From an uncultured Gammaproteobacteria bacterium (GTDB taxonomy: Bacteria > Pseudomonadota > Gammaproteobacteria > JAADHQ01), in the NCBI GenBank assembly GCA_947258655.1, contig CAMYJD010000039.1, forward strand, positions 1,990-35,330: a stretch of DNA of 33,341 nucleotides, read 5' to 3'. Positions 8,204-16,094 of the stretch are shown here, piece by piece; within the stretch, counting starts at the first letter, position 1; each line of letters starts with the position of its first letter. The notes below the pieces were generated by a model, which saw only the letters and a list, made by a program, of their open reading frames with translations, was not told the DNA's origin and did not search any database. The position numbers and the translations under genes are program-made.

Positions 8204-8235
8204 AAATACGTGTAGGAATATTCCTACACGTATTT
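8204..8235. promoter_or_regulatory. Perfect 32-bp palindrome with GacA/UvrY-box-like core
   Basis: The two 16-bp arms (8204-8219 and 8220-8235) are exact reverse complements with no spacer. The central 18 bp (8211-8228) read TGTAGG-N6-CCTACA. The known GacA/UvrY upstream activating sequence is TGTAAG-N6-CTTACA, so the core differs by one base per arm and keeps the symmetry and spacing. Its centre is about 155-160 bp upstream of the predicted start of the GGA-rich sRNA, like the placement upstream of rsmY/rsmZ genes in Pseudomonas. It could instead act as a dsbC terminator, but no T-run follows. Confidence 0.6.
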
Positions 8236-8341
8236 AAATCAAGTCTAATATATATCATAATACATTGATTATAATATATAAAATTGCTAAAAGAATTTCT
8301 ATATTAGAAAATTGTTAATTATTACTAATCAAGATGAGTGC

Positions 8342-8369
8342 TTGAATTATTTCTGATTAAGTTCAGAAT
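8342..8369 (+). promoter_or_regulatory. Predicted sigma-70 promoter of the GGA-rich sRNA
   Basis: A -35-like TTGAAT (8342-8347) and a -10-like CAGAAT (8364-8369) are separated by 16 bp, at the end of a very AT-rich stretch (about 8237-8375). Transcription would begin near 8376-8378, just before the first GGA motif. The -10 match is moderate (4 of 6), as expected for a promoter that needs an activator. Confidence 0.4.
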
Positions 8370-8376
8370 AACTTCA

Positions 8377-8484
8377 TAGCAGGGTGGCGAGGGAGTGACC
8401 CAGGGAAATGTCAAAAGGACTTGTGAGGATATGGATTTCCTTAGAAGGATACAGGCGGTCGTGCAAACGACCGCCTTTTTTTTT
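8377..8484 (+). ncRNA. Putative CsrA-sequestering small RNA (Rsm/Csr family)
   Basis: The predicted transcript is about 108 nt with no plausible coding frame. It carries six GGA motifs in about 60 nt (8392, 8404, 8417, 8427, 8433 and 8447). The first lies in the loop of a GGGT/ACCC stem (8382-8385 with 8398-8401). Two (8427 and 8433) lie in the loop closed by AAGGA/TCCTT (8415-8419 with 8438-8442). It ends in a strong intrinsic terminator. Repeated GGA in loops and linkers is the hallmark of CsrB/RsmY/RsmZ RNAs that titrate CsrA, and its size matches the RsmY/RsmZ class. csrA is encoded at 32811 in this window, and a GacA-box-like palindrome lies upstream. The class is inferred from architecture because primary sequence is poorly conserved in this family. 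The 5' end is approximate. Confidence 0.72.
8453..8484 (+). terminator. Intrinsic terminator of the putative sRNA
   Basis: A perfect 10-bp stem, AGGCGGTCGT (8453-8462) with ACGACCGCCT (8467-8476), encloses a stable GCAA tetraloop. It is followed directly by a nine-T run (8476-8484). No open reading frame ends just before it, so it most likely terminates the non-coding transcript. Confidence 0.93.
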
Positions 8485-8517
8485 GGCCACGGATGGCCTT
8501 ATGCCGCGAAGCCCAAG

Positions 8518-8596
8518 GAAGGGCGAGAGCGGCGTCTCACCGGATTTATCGCATTATACAAGTGCTACAGCAGCCGAAGGGTGTGATATGCCGCGA
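8518..8596 (+). repeat. 79-bp direct repeat, copy 1
   Basis: This copy is identical over 79 bp to 8654-8732; the two are offset by 136 bp. It begins with the motif GGGCGAGAGCGGCGTCTCAC and ends with ATGCCGCGA. Shorter, degenerate pieces of the same motif lie around it: ATGCCGCGAAG at 8501 and 8589, and CGACGTCTCAC at 8613. GCCGC and GCGGC can pair into hairpins with a nested GCCC/GGGC. It looks like a structured, dispersed intergenic repeat. Overlapping open frames here have no ribosome-binding sites or family resemblance. Confidence 0.9.
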
Positions 8597-8653
8597 AGGA
8601 TGAAGTGCGTAGCGACGTCTCACAGTACGTATTCCAGTAAAAAATGAGTACCC

Positions 8654-8732
8654 GAAGGGCGAGAGCGGCGTCTCACCGGATTTATCGCATTATACAAGTG
8701 CTACAGCAGCCGAAGGGTGTGATATGCCGCGA
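8654..8732 (+). repeat. 79-bp direct repeat, copy 2
   Basis: This is an exact second copy of 8518-8596. The two copies are separated by 57 bp of partly related sequence. The remaining 86 bp up to the end of fdxA show no gene. Complete identity implies recent duplication or ongoing homogenisation. Confidence 0.9.
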
Positions 8733-8818
8733 GAGCACACGGAAGTGCTTATTGCCGTTTTTTTGAATTTTCGAATGTTTGGCACGATGTACGCGGAGGC
8801 CATGGAGGGCCGTGAGCG

Positions 8819-9142
8819 TCAGCGCTCCAGATACTGCAACTTGTCCGGCTTGCCATCCCATTCCTCTGCATCTGCAGGAGATTCCTTTTGCTCGGTGATA
8901 ACGGGCCATATCTCTGCCAGTTCGCGGTTCAATTCCAGAAAGTGCATCTGAGCTTCCGGTAAATCATCTTCGGCGAATATGGCTTCGGCGGGGCACTCTG
9001 GTTCACACAGACTGCAATCAATACATTCTTCAGGATCAATTGTCAGAAAGTTTGGACCCTCATGAAAGCAGTCTACCGGGCAGACCTCGACACAATCGGT
9101 ATATTTGCAGCGAATACAATTTTCGGTAACTACATAAGTCAT
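8819..9142 (-). CDS. fdxA: 7Fe (3Fe-4S/4Fe-4S) ferredoxin FdxA
   Basis: The product is 107 aa. Two iron-sulfur cluster motifs are visible: C9, C12, C17, C21 and C25 near the N-terminus ([17 protein letters not shown]) and C40, C43, C46 and C50 ([12 protein letters not shown]). The spacing, and the C-terminal extension of about 50 residues, are those of the Azotobacter-type seven-iron ferredoxin that carries low-potential electrons in the cytosol. In many gammaproteobacteria fdxA follows mutS directly. Here the whole Wsp operon lies between them, 173 bp upstream of this gene on the same strand. The ribosome-binding site before the ATG at 9142 is weak (AGG). Confidence 0.92.
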   Translation of the reverse strand: MTYVVTENCIRCKYTDCVEVCPVDCFHEGPNFLTIDPEECIDCSLCEPECPAEAIFAEDDLPEAQMHFLELNRELAEIWPVITEQKESPADAEEWDGKPDKLQYLER

Positions 9143-9314
9143 CTAATGCCTGGCCCCATACGAAAAAATGAATATGTTACTCGTTCTTTACTGTTTTTGG
9201 AATGCCCTGAGGTGTCATATTTGTGGGTCTGTATTGTAATGGATTGCGGGCTGGAGTGCGTTGTATACGATTGAGGCGATCCCGTGCTGCCTACAGTCTC
9301 GTTTGTCGCAGCTG

Positions 9315-10328
9315 TCAGGATCGATAGACTGTATAGCAGTTTCTTCCCTTGGCCTTGGCCTCGTACAGGGCCTCGTCAGCGAACTTGATAATATCCTCAA
9401 GCTTCCTGTCGGCGTCGGGAACCAATGTTGCAATGCCCTGGCTGATAGTAACGTTATTGGATACCTGTGAGGATTTGTGTTCCAGCCCCAGTTCATTGAT
9501 GCTGTTTTGCAGGTTTTGCGCTAATTGTCTGGCCCCTTTGGCATCGGTTAATGGTGCGATCAGTGCGAATTCCTCGCCACCATAACGTGCCAGAAAGTCA
9601 GCCGGGCGCATCGCGTGTTTGTCAAGGGTTTTTGCTACTAATGATAAAGCCTCATCTCCCATGAGGTGGCCATAGGAATCGTTATAGGGCTTGAAATAAT
9701 CGATATCGATCAGAATCAGGCTCAAGGTCGTCTGCTCACGCAGCGCGCGTTTCCATTCCTTTTCCAGTGTTTCGTCGAAGAATCTGCGATTGGCGATGCC
9801 GGTCAGGCCGTCAAGCGAAGACAGTCGCTTCAGTTCTCTGTTGGTTTTTTGCAGTTGTAGTTGCATTTCGCGCAGCGCGAAAAACGCCGCATTACGTTCC
9901 AGTTGAAGCATATAGTGCTTGGCGTGCGAACGGATGCGTGCGATCAGTTCTATTTTATCCGGTAGTTTGACCAGGTAATCATTGGCCCCGTACTGGAATG
10001 CATCCTGTTTGACGACAGGATCTTCCTTGCTTGATAACACAATGACAGGGATATCCTTGGTGGCATCATTGCCGCGGTAGAAACGTACCAGGGTCATGCC
10101 GTCAATATCGGGTAAAACCAGGTCCTGCAGGATGATAGTGGCTTCCATGTCGCTGGCAACAGTAACGGCCCTGGCAGGATCCTGGCAATAATGCAGTTCA
10201 ATATCTGCTTCATCGGCGAGCATGCGCTTGATGCCTTCAGCCACCATCGGTTGATCATCGACCAGTAATACCTTGATGGTTTGTTGATCCAGGGGATCAT
10301 CTTCATAGTTGAAGTGTTCTTCTACCAC
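9315..10328 (-). CDS. wspR: Diguanylate cyclase response regulator WspR (REC-GGDEF)
   Basis: The product is 337 aa. An N-terminal receiver domain (about 18-138) has acidic pocket D24/D25 and phospho-acceptor D69 (ILQDLVLPDIDG). A helical linker (about 139-168) leads to a GGDEF domain with active site GGEEF (250-254) and the inhibitory I-site R241-x-x-D244 (RPAD). It condenses two GTP into c-di-GMP once phosphorylated by WspE and should be feedback-inhibited through the I-site. Order, domain plan and the GANDYLVKLPD block match Pseudomonas WspR. The start is a GTG at 10328, 9 bp after the wspF stop. It is the last gene of the wsp operon. Confidence 0.94.
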   Translation of the reverse strand: MVEEHFNYEDDPLDQQTIKVLLVDDQPMVAEGIKRMLADEADIELHYCQDPARAVTVASDMEATIILQDLVLPDIDGMTLVRFYRGNDATKDIPVIVLSSKEDPVVKQDAFQYGANDYLVKLPDKIELIARIRSHAKHYMLQLERNAAFFALREMQLQLQKTNRELKRLSSLDGLTGIANRRFFDETLEKEWKRALREQTTLSLILIDIDYFKPYNDSYGHLMGDEALSLVAKTLDKHAMRPADFLARYGGEEFALIAPLTDAKGARQLAQNLQNSINELGLEHKSSQVSNNVTISQGIATLVPDADRKLEDIIKFADEALYEAKAKGRNCYTVYRS

Positions 10329-10337
10329 CTGGTCTGC

Positions 10338-11393
10338 CTATACCCTTTGTGCCTTGTCATCAGATAGCGTTCGTTGCTGCGACAGCAATTTAATCAGCGC
10401 GGCAGCAATACCTTCAATCGGTAATATCATCGCGGCCGCACCCAGTTTCGCTGCCGCCTGTGGCATGCCATAGACGGCGCTGCTGCTTTCATCCTGTGCA
10501 ATAGTGGGGTTATTACTGTTTTTAAGCGCGAGCAGACCTTGCGCGCCATCACTCCCCATGCCGGTTAGCAATACGCCTGTTGTCGCTCCACTCCAGTATC
10601 GATTTACACTGTTAAAAAAGATATCGATCGAGGGTCGATAGGCATATTCAACAGGGTCGATGGTGTATGCGAACTGCAATTGCGAAGTCAATTGCAGATG
10701 TTTGTTACCACCGGCGATATAGACCTTGCCTGTCTCGGGTTTGTCTCCCTGTCTTGCCACACTGACGTCAAGCCTGCATTGGTCATCGAGCCAGTCTGCA
10801 AGGCCGGGGGTAAAGTTTTCGTCAACGTGTTGTACAATAACGATACTGGCAGGTAAATCTGCCGGCATATCAGCCAGAATAGTGGCTACCGCACCGGGCC
10901 CACCAGTAGAGGCGCCTATGCATATCAACGGGTGATTACCGTCTTCCCGGCTGATTTGTGCTGCAGGTATTTGCGGCGGACGGCTTGCCGGTTTTTTGTT
11001 GGAAATCAATCTGTCGATGACGGCTAGTTTCTGCAGTAATGGCGCGATACCTTCATCGCTTGCGCTTGCAGACATATTCGGGGTCGATATGGCGTCGAGT
11101 GCACCATGGGCCATTGCAGAAAAAACCATATCCGCGTTTTGATCAACACTGGCAGTAACGACAACAATGGCACAGGGTGTAGAACTCATGATTTCACGAG
11201 TGGCGCTTATCCCGTCCATGATCGGCATGATCAGGTCCATCAATATAAGATCGGGTGTATCCTGCCTGGCCTTGTCAATCGCAACTGCGCCATTTTCTGC
11301 AGTCCAGATCACCTGGTGCGGGCTGTGTTCATGAATAAGCCTGGTCAGTAGTGTGCAAATCATCGGCACATCGTTAACGATGGCAATGTTCAT
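10338..11393 (-). CDS. wspF: Chemoreceptor methylesterase WspF (CheB family)
   Basis: The product is 351 aa. An N-terminal receiver domain carries phospho-acceptor D53 (LMDLIMPIMDG). A linker (about 125-155) precedes the CheB methylesterase domain with catalytic triad S162 (GASTGGPG), H189 (VQHVDENF) and D282 (GMGSDGAQG). It removes methyl groups from the WspA receptor and so damps the signal; loss of WspF in Pseudomonas locks the pathway on and gives wrinkly, biofilm-forming colonies. The ATG overlaps the wspE stop (ATGA). All catalytic residues are present, so it should be active. Confidence 0.93.
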   Translation of the reverse strand: MNIAIVNDVPMICTLLTRLIHEHSPHQVIWTAENGAVAIDKARQDTPDLILMDLIMPIMDGISATREIMSSTPCAIVVVTASVDQNADMVFSAMAHGALDAISTPNMSASASDEGIAPLLQKLAVIDRLISNKKPASRPPQIPAAQISREDGNHPLICIGASTGGPGAVATILADMPADLPASIVIVQHVDENFTPGLADWLDDQCRLDVSVARQGDKPETGKVYIAGGNKHLQLTSQLQFAYTIDPVEYAYRPSIDIFFNSVNRYWSGATTGVLLTGMGSDGAQGLLALKNSNNPTIAQDESSSAVYGMPQAAAKLGAAAMILPIEGIAAALIKLLSQQRTLSDDKAQRV

Positions 11394-14158
11394 TCTGTGG
11401 GTTCTCCTATCAGGTCGATAACGCCTGTAATCAGGCCTTCATCGTGAAAACTGCCCTTGGTCAGGTAATAATCGGCGCCGGCCTCCAGACCTTTTTGCCT
11501 GTCTTCGGGATTGTCCTTGTAAGACACGATCATGACCGGGATGGTGTTCAGGCGTGCATCATTTTTCAACATGGTCACCAATTCAATACCATTCATTCTG
11601 GGCATATCGATATCCGTGATAATCAGGTCAAATGCCTGTTGTTTGACCGTGTTCCAGCCGTCGACTCCATCGATGGCTACCTTGACATCGTAGCCCCTGG
11701 AATCGAGCAGGTTCCTCTCAACTTCCCTGACAGTCAATGAATCGTCAATCACAAGGATTTTCTTTAGGTTTTTGCTGCTTTTTTTATTGCTGTTGCGCTC
11801 CACGATACCCAGTTTGTTAATGCCGATGAGTTCCTGGATATTGATAAGCAGGTCATCAATATCGATAACAAGCACGGGTCTGCCGTCATCGGCAATGGCT
11901 GCAGCACTGATGTCCTTGATTTTGCCCAGGCGTGGATCTATAGGATGCAATGCCAGGTTGGCTTCAGCGACGATCTTGTCCACGACGATTGCATAGTATT
12001 CGCTGCGTTCGCTGAGGATAACGATCTCCATTAGCTCGTTATTAGTTAGTTCTGATTGCGCACATTCGAGAATCTGACGGCCATTAATCAGGCTTACATC
12101 CTGGTCTGCATATTTTATCAGTTGCTTGTTTTCCAGTGTAAATATTGCGTCTGTATGTGTCTTGATAATGGCATGGATTCTTGTCAGCGGAAAGGCATAA
12201 TATTCACCGCCGATATCGGTTAGCAGGCTGTGCAGTACCGACAGAGTCAGTGGTAGTTGTAACTGTACCTTGAGACCCTGATCCGGCTTGCTGCTGCTCC
12301 TTATCTGACCGCGCATGCTGGTGATGACGCTATGTACGACATCGAGACCGACACCGCGTCCGGAAAATTCGGTAACATTGTCACGGGTCGAAAAGCCGGG
12401 TAGGAATAGAAATTCAAGTAGCTCAGACTCGGACAGCTTGTCTGCCATCTGTTGATTGACCATGCCCTTGCCGATAATTTTATGTTTTAGTTTTTCCAGG
12501 TCGACGCCCTTGCCGTCATCCTTGATCGTGATGTTGAGTCTACCGGCATTATGATAGGCGGAAACAGTAATCAGGCCTTGGGGTGATTTACCTTTTTGTG
12601 TGCGGGTGTTAGTTGTTTCTATGCCATGATCAATGGCATTACGGAGCAGATGGGTGAGCGGTGCCTCAATCTTGTCAAGGATATCGCTGTCGACGAGTGT
12701 GTCCAGTCCATCCAGTTCCAGTGTTACTTCCTTGCCCAGGGATTGTGACACATCGCGTACCATCCTCTTGAATCCATGTGTGCCATCTGCGAACGGGCGC
12801 ATTCGGCTGGCAATCACTTCCTGGTTCAGTCGCGATGATAATACATATGATTTCCTGTCATATTCATCGACCTGACTGATATTCTGATGTAAGGATTGTC
12901 TGCAAATATCGATACGATTTTCTGTTTCCAGCAAGGTGGTATAGATTTCCTCGGGCAGGTCAAGCTCTTCAAGGCCCTGGCGTAATTTTGCCATGCTCGT
13001 TGCGAGTTCTGTCTGACGTTTTTTCAACAGTTGCAACGAGCCGTGATGTCCCTGTATCCAGTGTTGCGAAACCAGTAATTCATTGGATACGGCCAGCATC
13101 CTGTTCAGACGTTCAGATTGTATGCGTACAGAACTGTCCTGCTGCGTAGTATTGTCTGCTGGCCTGGCGGGTTTTGCGATGCTGTCACCGATAATGTCGT
13201 CGGAGTTCGTATCACTGATACTGTTATCAGTCTTTTGTAGACTGGCGAGGGCACTGATGTCCACTTCCTGTCCATTGGCAAGCGCTTCAAGCATAGTCAG
13301 GCTGCTATCAAATGCCTCCTGGTTAGTCTCCAGCCATGCCGATAACTGTTCATTGGGCATCATTGCAATCGTTTCAAGGAAATCATTGCAATACAACAGC
13401 AGGTCTATTGCGGCGTTATCCAGATTGATCTTGCCTTTCTGTGAATGGACAAAACAATCCTCCATGCGGTGGGAAATGGCAACAATTTCCTCGAAACCGA
13501 TCATACGTGCTGCGCCTTTAATCGAATGCGAGGCACGCATTAGAGGTTCGAGCAAGCTGTTATTGCCAGGGTCGTTTTCAAGTGCAAGCAGGTTTTCATT
13601 GATATTTCGGGCCTGTTCCTCGGCTTCAACCTTGAACAGGTCCAGCATCGTGGTGTCGATGTTGCTGCTTTTCCTGGCAGGCTGTGCTTGCTTCTGATTT
13701 GTTGAATCGGGTTCGATGACTGACGAAGTGGCTGGTTCCGAATGCTGTTTGTTTGCCAGTGATGTCAGCTCGGCAAGGATCTGGGTGATATCGCCGTCAT
13801 TATCTTCGAACCACTGTGTTACATCATCGGCAGCGGTCTTGTTCAAGTCGTCGAGTATGGCGATCGCATTACTGAGTGTAGTGTAGGTTTGCGTATCAGC
13901 ATGGATTTTATTGTTACTGAGCAACAGCAGTGTAGCGGCAATGCCATCGGTCACTTGCGGGATACGTGGGATATTGCATAATTTTGCACCACTGCTGATT
14001 GACTGTACCGCCTTGGTAGCAGCATTGAGCATGGCGTCCGTCAATTCGCTGTCGGCGGCTGAATCCAGGATCCCTGCTAAGGTCTGAGTATGAATGCCGG
14101 CATCACCGACATAGAGTTGATACATGTTATTGTCGATATCTTGTGCTGTAGAACTCAT
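11390..14158 (-). CDS. wspE: Hybrid chemotaxis histidine kinase WspE (CheA-REC) with extra N-terminal HPt-like domain
   Basis: The product is 922 aa, longer than the roughly 750 aa usual for WspE. In order: a degenerate HPt-like domain (about 10-135); a functional HPt domain (about 170-290) with phospho-acceptor H211 (RASHSIKGAARMIG); a dimerisation segment; a CheA ATPase domain with N-box N507 (LLRNAIDHG), DDGKG (547-551) and GRGVGLDVV (600-608); a CheW-like domain (about 635-780); and a C-terminal receiver with D849 (ITDIDMPRMNG). It autophosphorylates when the receptor is active and passes phosphate to WspR and WspF. In the first domain the aligned region (AVQSISSGAKL, 50-60) has Q52 where the true HPt has histidine, so it cannot be phosphorylated there. 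The gene overlaps both neighbours by 4 bp. Confidence 0.93.
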   Translation of the reverse strand: MSSTAQDIDNNMYQLYVGDAGIHTQTLAGILDSAADSELTDAMLNAATKAVQSISSGAKLCNIPRIPQVTDGIAATLLLLSNNKIHADTQTYTTLSNAIAILDDLNKTAADDVTQWFEDNDGDITQILAELTSLANKQHSEPATSSVIEPDSTNQKQAQPARKSSNIDTTMLDLFKVEAEEQARNINENLLALENDPGNNSLLEPLMRASHSIKGAARMIGFEEIVAISHRMEDCFVHSQKGKINLDNAAIDLLLYCNDFLETIAMMPNEQLSAWLETNQEAFDSSLTMLEALANGQEVDISALASLQKTDNSISDTNSDDIIGDSIAKPARPADNTTQQDSSVRIQSERLNRMLAVSNELLVSQHWIQGHHGSLQLLKKRQTELATSMAKLRQGLEELDLPEEIYTTLLETENRIDICRQSLHQNISQVDEYDRKSYVLSSRLNQEVIASRMRPFADGTHGFKRMVRDVSQSLGKEVTLELDGLDTLVDSDILDKIEAPLTHLLRNAIDHGIETTNTRTQKGKSPQGLITVSAYHNAGRLNITIKDDGKGVDLEKLKHKIIGKGMVNQQMADKLSESELLEFLFLPGFSTRDNVTEFSGRGVGLDVVHSVITSMRGQIRSSSKPDQGLKVQLQLPLTLSVLHSLLTDIGGEYYAFPLTRIHAIIKTHTDAIFTLENKQLIKYADQDVSLINGRQILECAQSELTNNELMEIVILSERSEYYAIVVDKIVAEANLALHPIDPRLGKIKDISAAAIADDGRPVLVIDIDDLLINIQELIGINKLGIVERNSNKKSSKNLKKILVIDDSLTVREVERNLLDSRGYDVKVAIDGVDGWNTVKQQAFDLIITDIDMPRMNGIELVTMLKNDARLNTIPVMIVSYKDNPEDRQKGLEAGADYYLTKGSFHDEGLITGVIDLIGEPTE

Positions 14159-14817
14159 GCAATCGCCTCCGCAAGCATGGAGTCCATACAGCTCTCGTCT
14201 ACCAGGCCCACGTGTGTTTCGTTATATTCGAAAATACCGCTGGTTAGCGCAGTGTCAGCCTTGGCAATCGATGTGGGTGGCTGCTTTATGTCCTGTGTGT
14301 TGATTCTGAATATACCCATCACTTCATCTGCCTGAAAAGCATATTTACCTGATGCAAGGTTGATGATGACAATACGTGATTTATTATTGCTTACGGCAGA
14401 CTTCTGTTCATTCGTGAATGCCGCGAACGATATACAGATTTCCATCTCACCACGAATATTGACCAACCCATCCACTGCCATGTTACGATTATGCGGAATG
14501 CTGTGTATTTCGGTGAGTTCGTTTATTTCACTCAAGGCGCCGGTCTTGATCGCATACCATTCCTGGCCGATACGAAAGATCAGACACGAGGTCTGTGTAT
14601 CGTTCTTATGATGTTTTTCGGTCTTGTATACCTGCGCATTTTCCTGGCTGTATTGTTCGGGTAGTTCCCTGTCAAGCAGGTTCAGCCCTGCATTGATATA
14701 GGAACTGCAATTACGGCAATGGATGACCGAGGCCAGTTGCGGGCATACTTCATCGCCCTGACGCCACACGCCAATACTATTCCAGCAATCCGTTATGTTT
14801 TCGTGGTGATTACTCAC
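14155..14817 (-). CDS. wspD: CheW-type coupling protein WspD
   Basis: The product is 220 aa. The N-terminal 40 residues carry the pattern C11-W-N-x-I-G-V, C25-P and H33-C-R-N-C37, a four-cysteine set also seen in WspD proteins and able in principle to bind a metal. A CheW fold follows (about 75-210): CLIFRIGQEWYAIKTGALSE, GLVNIRGEMEICISF and VIINLASGKYAF. It couples receptor WspA to kinase WspE. The start codon is GTG at 14817, overlapping the wspC TGA by 4 bp. It is the second CheW of the operon, as in the Pseudomonas wsp cluster. Confidence 0.9.
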   Translation of the reverse strand: MSNHHENITDCWNSIGVWRQGDEVCPQLASVIHCRNCSSYINAGLNLLDRELPEQYSQENAQVYKTEKHHKNDTQTSCLIFRIGQEWYAIKTGALSEINELTEIHSIPHNRNMAVDGLVNIRGEMEICISFAAFTNEQKSAVSNNKSRIVIINLASGKYAFQADEVMGIFRINTQDIKQPPTSIAKADTALTSGIFEYNETHVGLVDESCMDSMLAEAIA

Positions 14818-16094
14818 GTGGCCAGTTCCTTGTCCATGTCGCGGTTACGGGATTTTGCGGCGCGTTTGTTGAGTAGTTGCGCATTTTTGCTGTCGCCCTT
14901 GCTCTGTAGCAAAAAGGCCAGTTGAACGAGTGCATCATAATCATCCGGTTCAAGAAAAAGGGCCTTTCTGAAGGACCTTTCAGCCTCTATTGAATTATTC
15001 ATCGCGCCGTAGATGGTGCCGAGCAGGGTATAACGCTGCGCTGATTGCATGCTATCGCCGTCAGACAATATCAATGTCAGCGCTTCATCGAGTCTGCCAC
15101 TGTCCGCAAGCTGTTTTGCCTGCCTGAGCGATGAGTTGATCGGCGCCTTGTTAGTAGTGCTGCGCGTATCGGTTTCAGCTTCCGCCCGTTTCCTGTTGCT
15201 GGCCTGTGTTGGCCTGTTGCGGGGTGGCGTAATTTTTCCTGCATTGGCGGAAACGGTTTTGATGTTTCTTTTTGTGATGGCGGGTTTCTTTGTCGCCGCC
15301 TGTCTACCGGTTTTGATAAAGCCGAATGAGCGTACTGTAGTGCAGGGTGTATAAGCCCCGCTCGGTATTATCGCGCTCTCGGAGTGTCCGATCAGTAATA
15401 TGCCTTTGTCCTTCAGTGCAGCATCGAGTTTTTCGATCGCTGTACTTTTTTGCCTGGAATTAAAATAAATGAGCAGATTCCTGCAAAAAATGGCATCGTA
15501 TTGTTGCTTGCTGTTCAGTGCTTCTGAATCGAACAGGCTGGCGCGACTGAAGTTGACCGCCTGTTTGACCTTGTCACAGACTTCGTATCCGTCGCGATCA
15601 GAAATGAAATATTTTTGCATGATATGATCGGGCAGGTGATTGCGAAAAGAATGTTGGCGGTACAAACCGCGTCTGGCCGCATTGATATTGCGCTGACTGA
15701 TATCGATTGCATCAATTGAGAACATCTCTGCTGTATAACCACTTTCAAATAATTTAATCGCAATCGAGTAGGCCTCTTCACCGCTGGAGGATGGCACACT
15801 CAATATCCTCCTGGGGAACGGATTAACGCGACTGGAGCTGTTCAGTGCAGTCACTAGTGCATCGAATGCGTGCTGGTCCCTGAAGAACCATGTCTCCGGC
15901 ACTACGATATCATCGACCAGCTGTCCCATTTCATCGGCGGATTGATGCAGCAATTCGAGGTATTCACGCTGATCGCTGATGTTGAGACTTTGCATACGAT
16001 TTTTTATCGCGTATACGTAGGAACGCTCACCCGTGATACTGGCGTCTATGCCAGTTTCTGTGTGTAGTAAGTGGATGATTGCGTCGGTGCTCAT
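14814..16094 (-). CDS. wspC: Chemoreceptor methyltransferase WspC (CheR with TPR tail)
   Basis: The product is 426 aa. The CheR methyltransferase domain (about 1-270) shows VPETWFFRD (65-73), the SAM-binding region LSVPSSSGEEAYSIAI (98-113) and AIFCRNLLIYF. A basic, low-complexity linker (about 275-325) leads to C-terminal TPR repeats (about 330-420; LLGTIYGAMNNSIEAERSFR and the following helices). It methylates glutamates of WspA using S-adenosylmethionine, opposing WspF. The TPR tail is characteristic of WspC/CheR2 types and stands in for receptor-pentapeptide tethering. It overlaps wspB by 4 bp (ATGA) and wspD by 4 bp. Confidence 0.92.
   Translation of the reverse strand: MSTDAIIHLLHTETGIDASITGERSYVYAIKNRMQSLNISDQREYLELLHQSADEMGQLVDDIVVPETWFFRDQHAFDALVTALNSSSRVNPFPRRILSVPSSSGEEAYSIAIKLFESGYTAEMFSIDAIDISQRNINAARRGLYRQHSFRNHLPDHIMQKYFISDRDGYEVCDKVKQAVNFSRASLFDSEALNSKQQYDAIFCRNLLIYFNSRQKSTAIEKLDAALKDKGILLIGHSESAIIPSGAYTPCTTVRSFGFIKTGRQAATKKPAITKRNIKTVSANAGKITPPRNRPTQASNRKRAEAETDTRSTTNKAPINSSLRQAKQLADSGRLDEALTLILSDGDSMQSAQRYTLLGTIYGAMNNSIEAERSFRKALFLEPDDYDALVQLAFLLQSKGDSKNAQLLNKRAAKSRNRDMDKELAT

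Noticed and set aside
8204-8235. dsbC transcription terminator as the main role of the palindrome
   Set aside because: The spacerless palindrome lacks a T-run and has a GacA-box-like core at the expected distance from the sRNA, so an operator is favoured; a terminator role is not excluded.
8395-8951. Small open frames across the sRNA and 79-bp repeat region
   Set aside because: They run through a strong terminator or through repeated non-coding sequence, have no family resemblance, and are better explained by the RNA and repeats.
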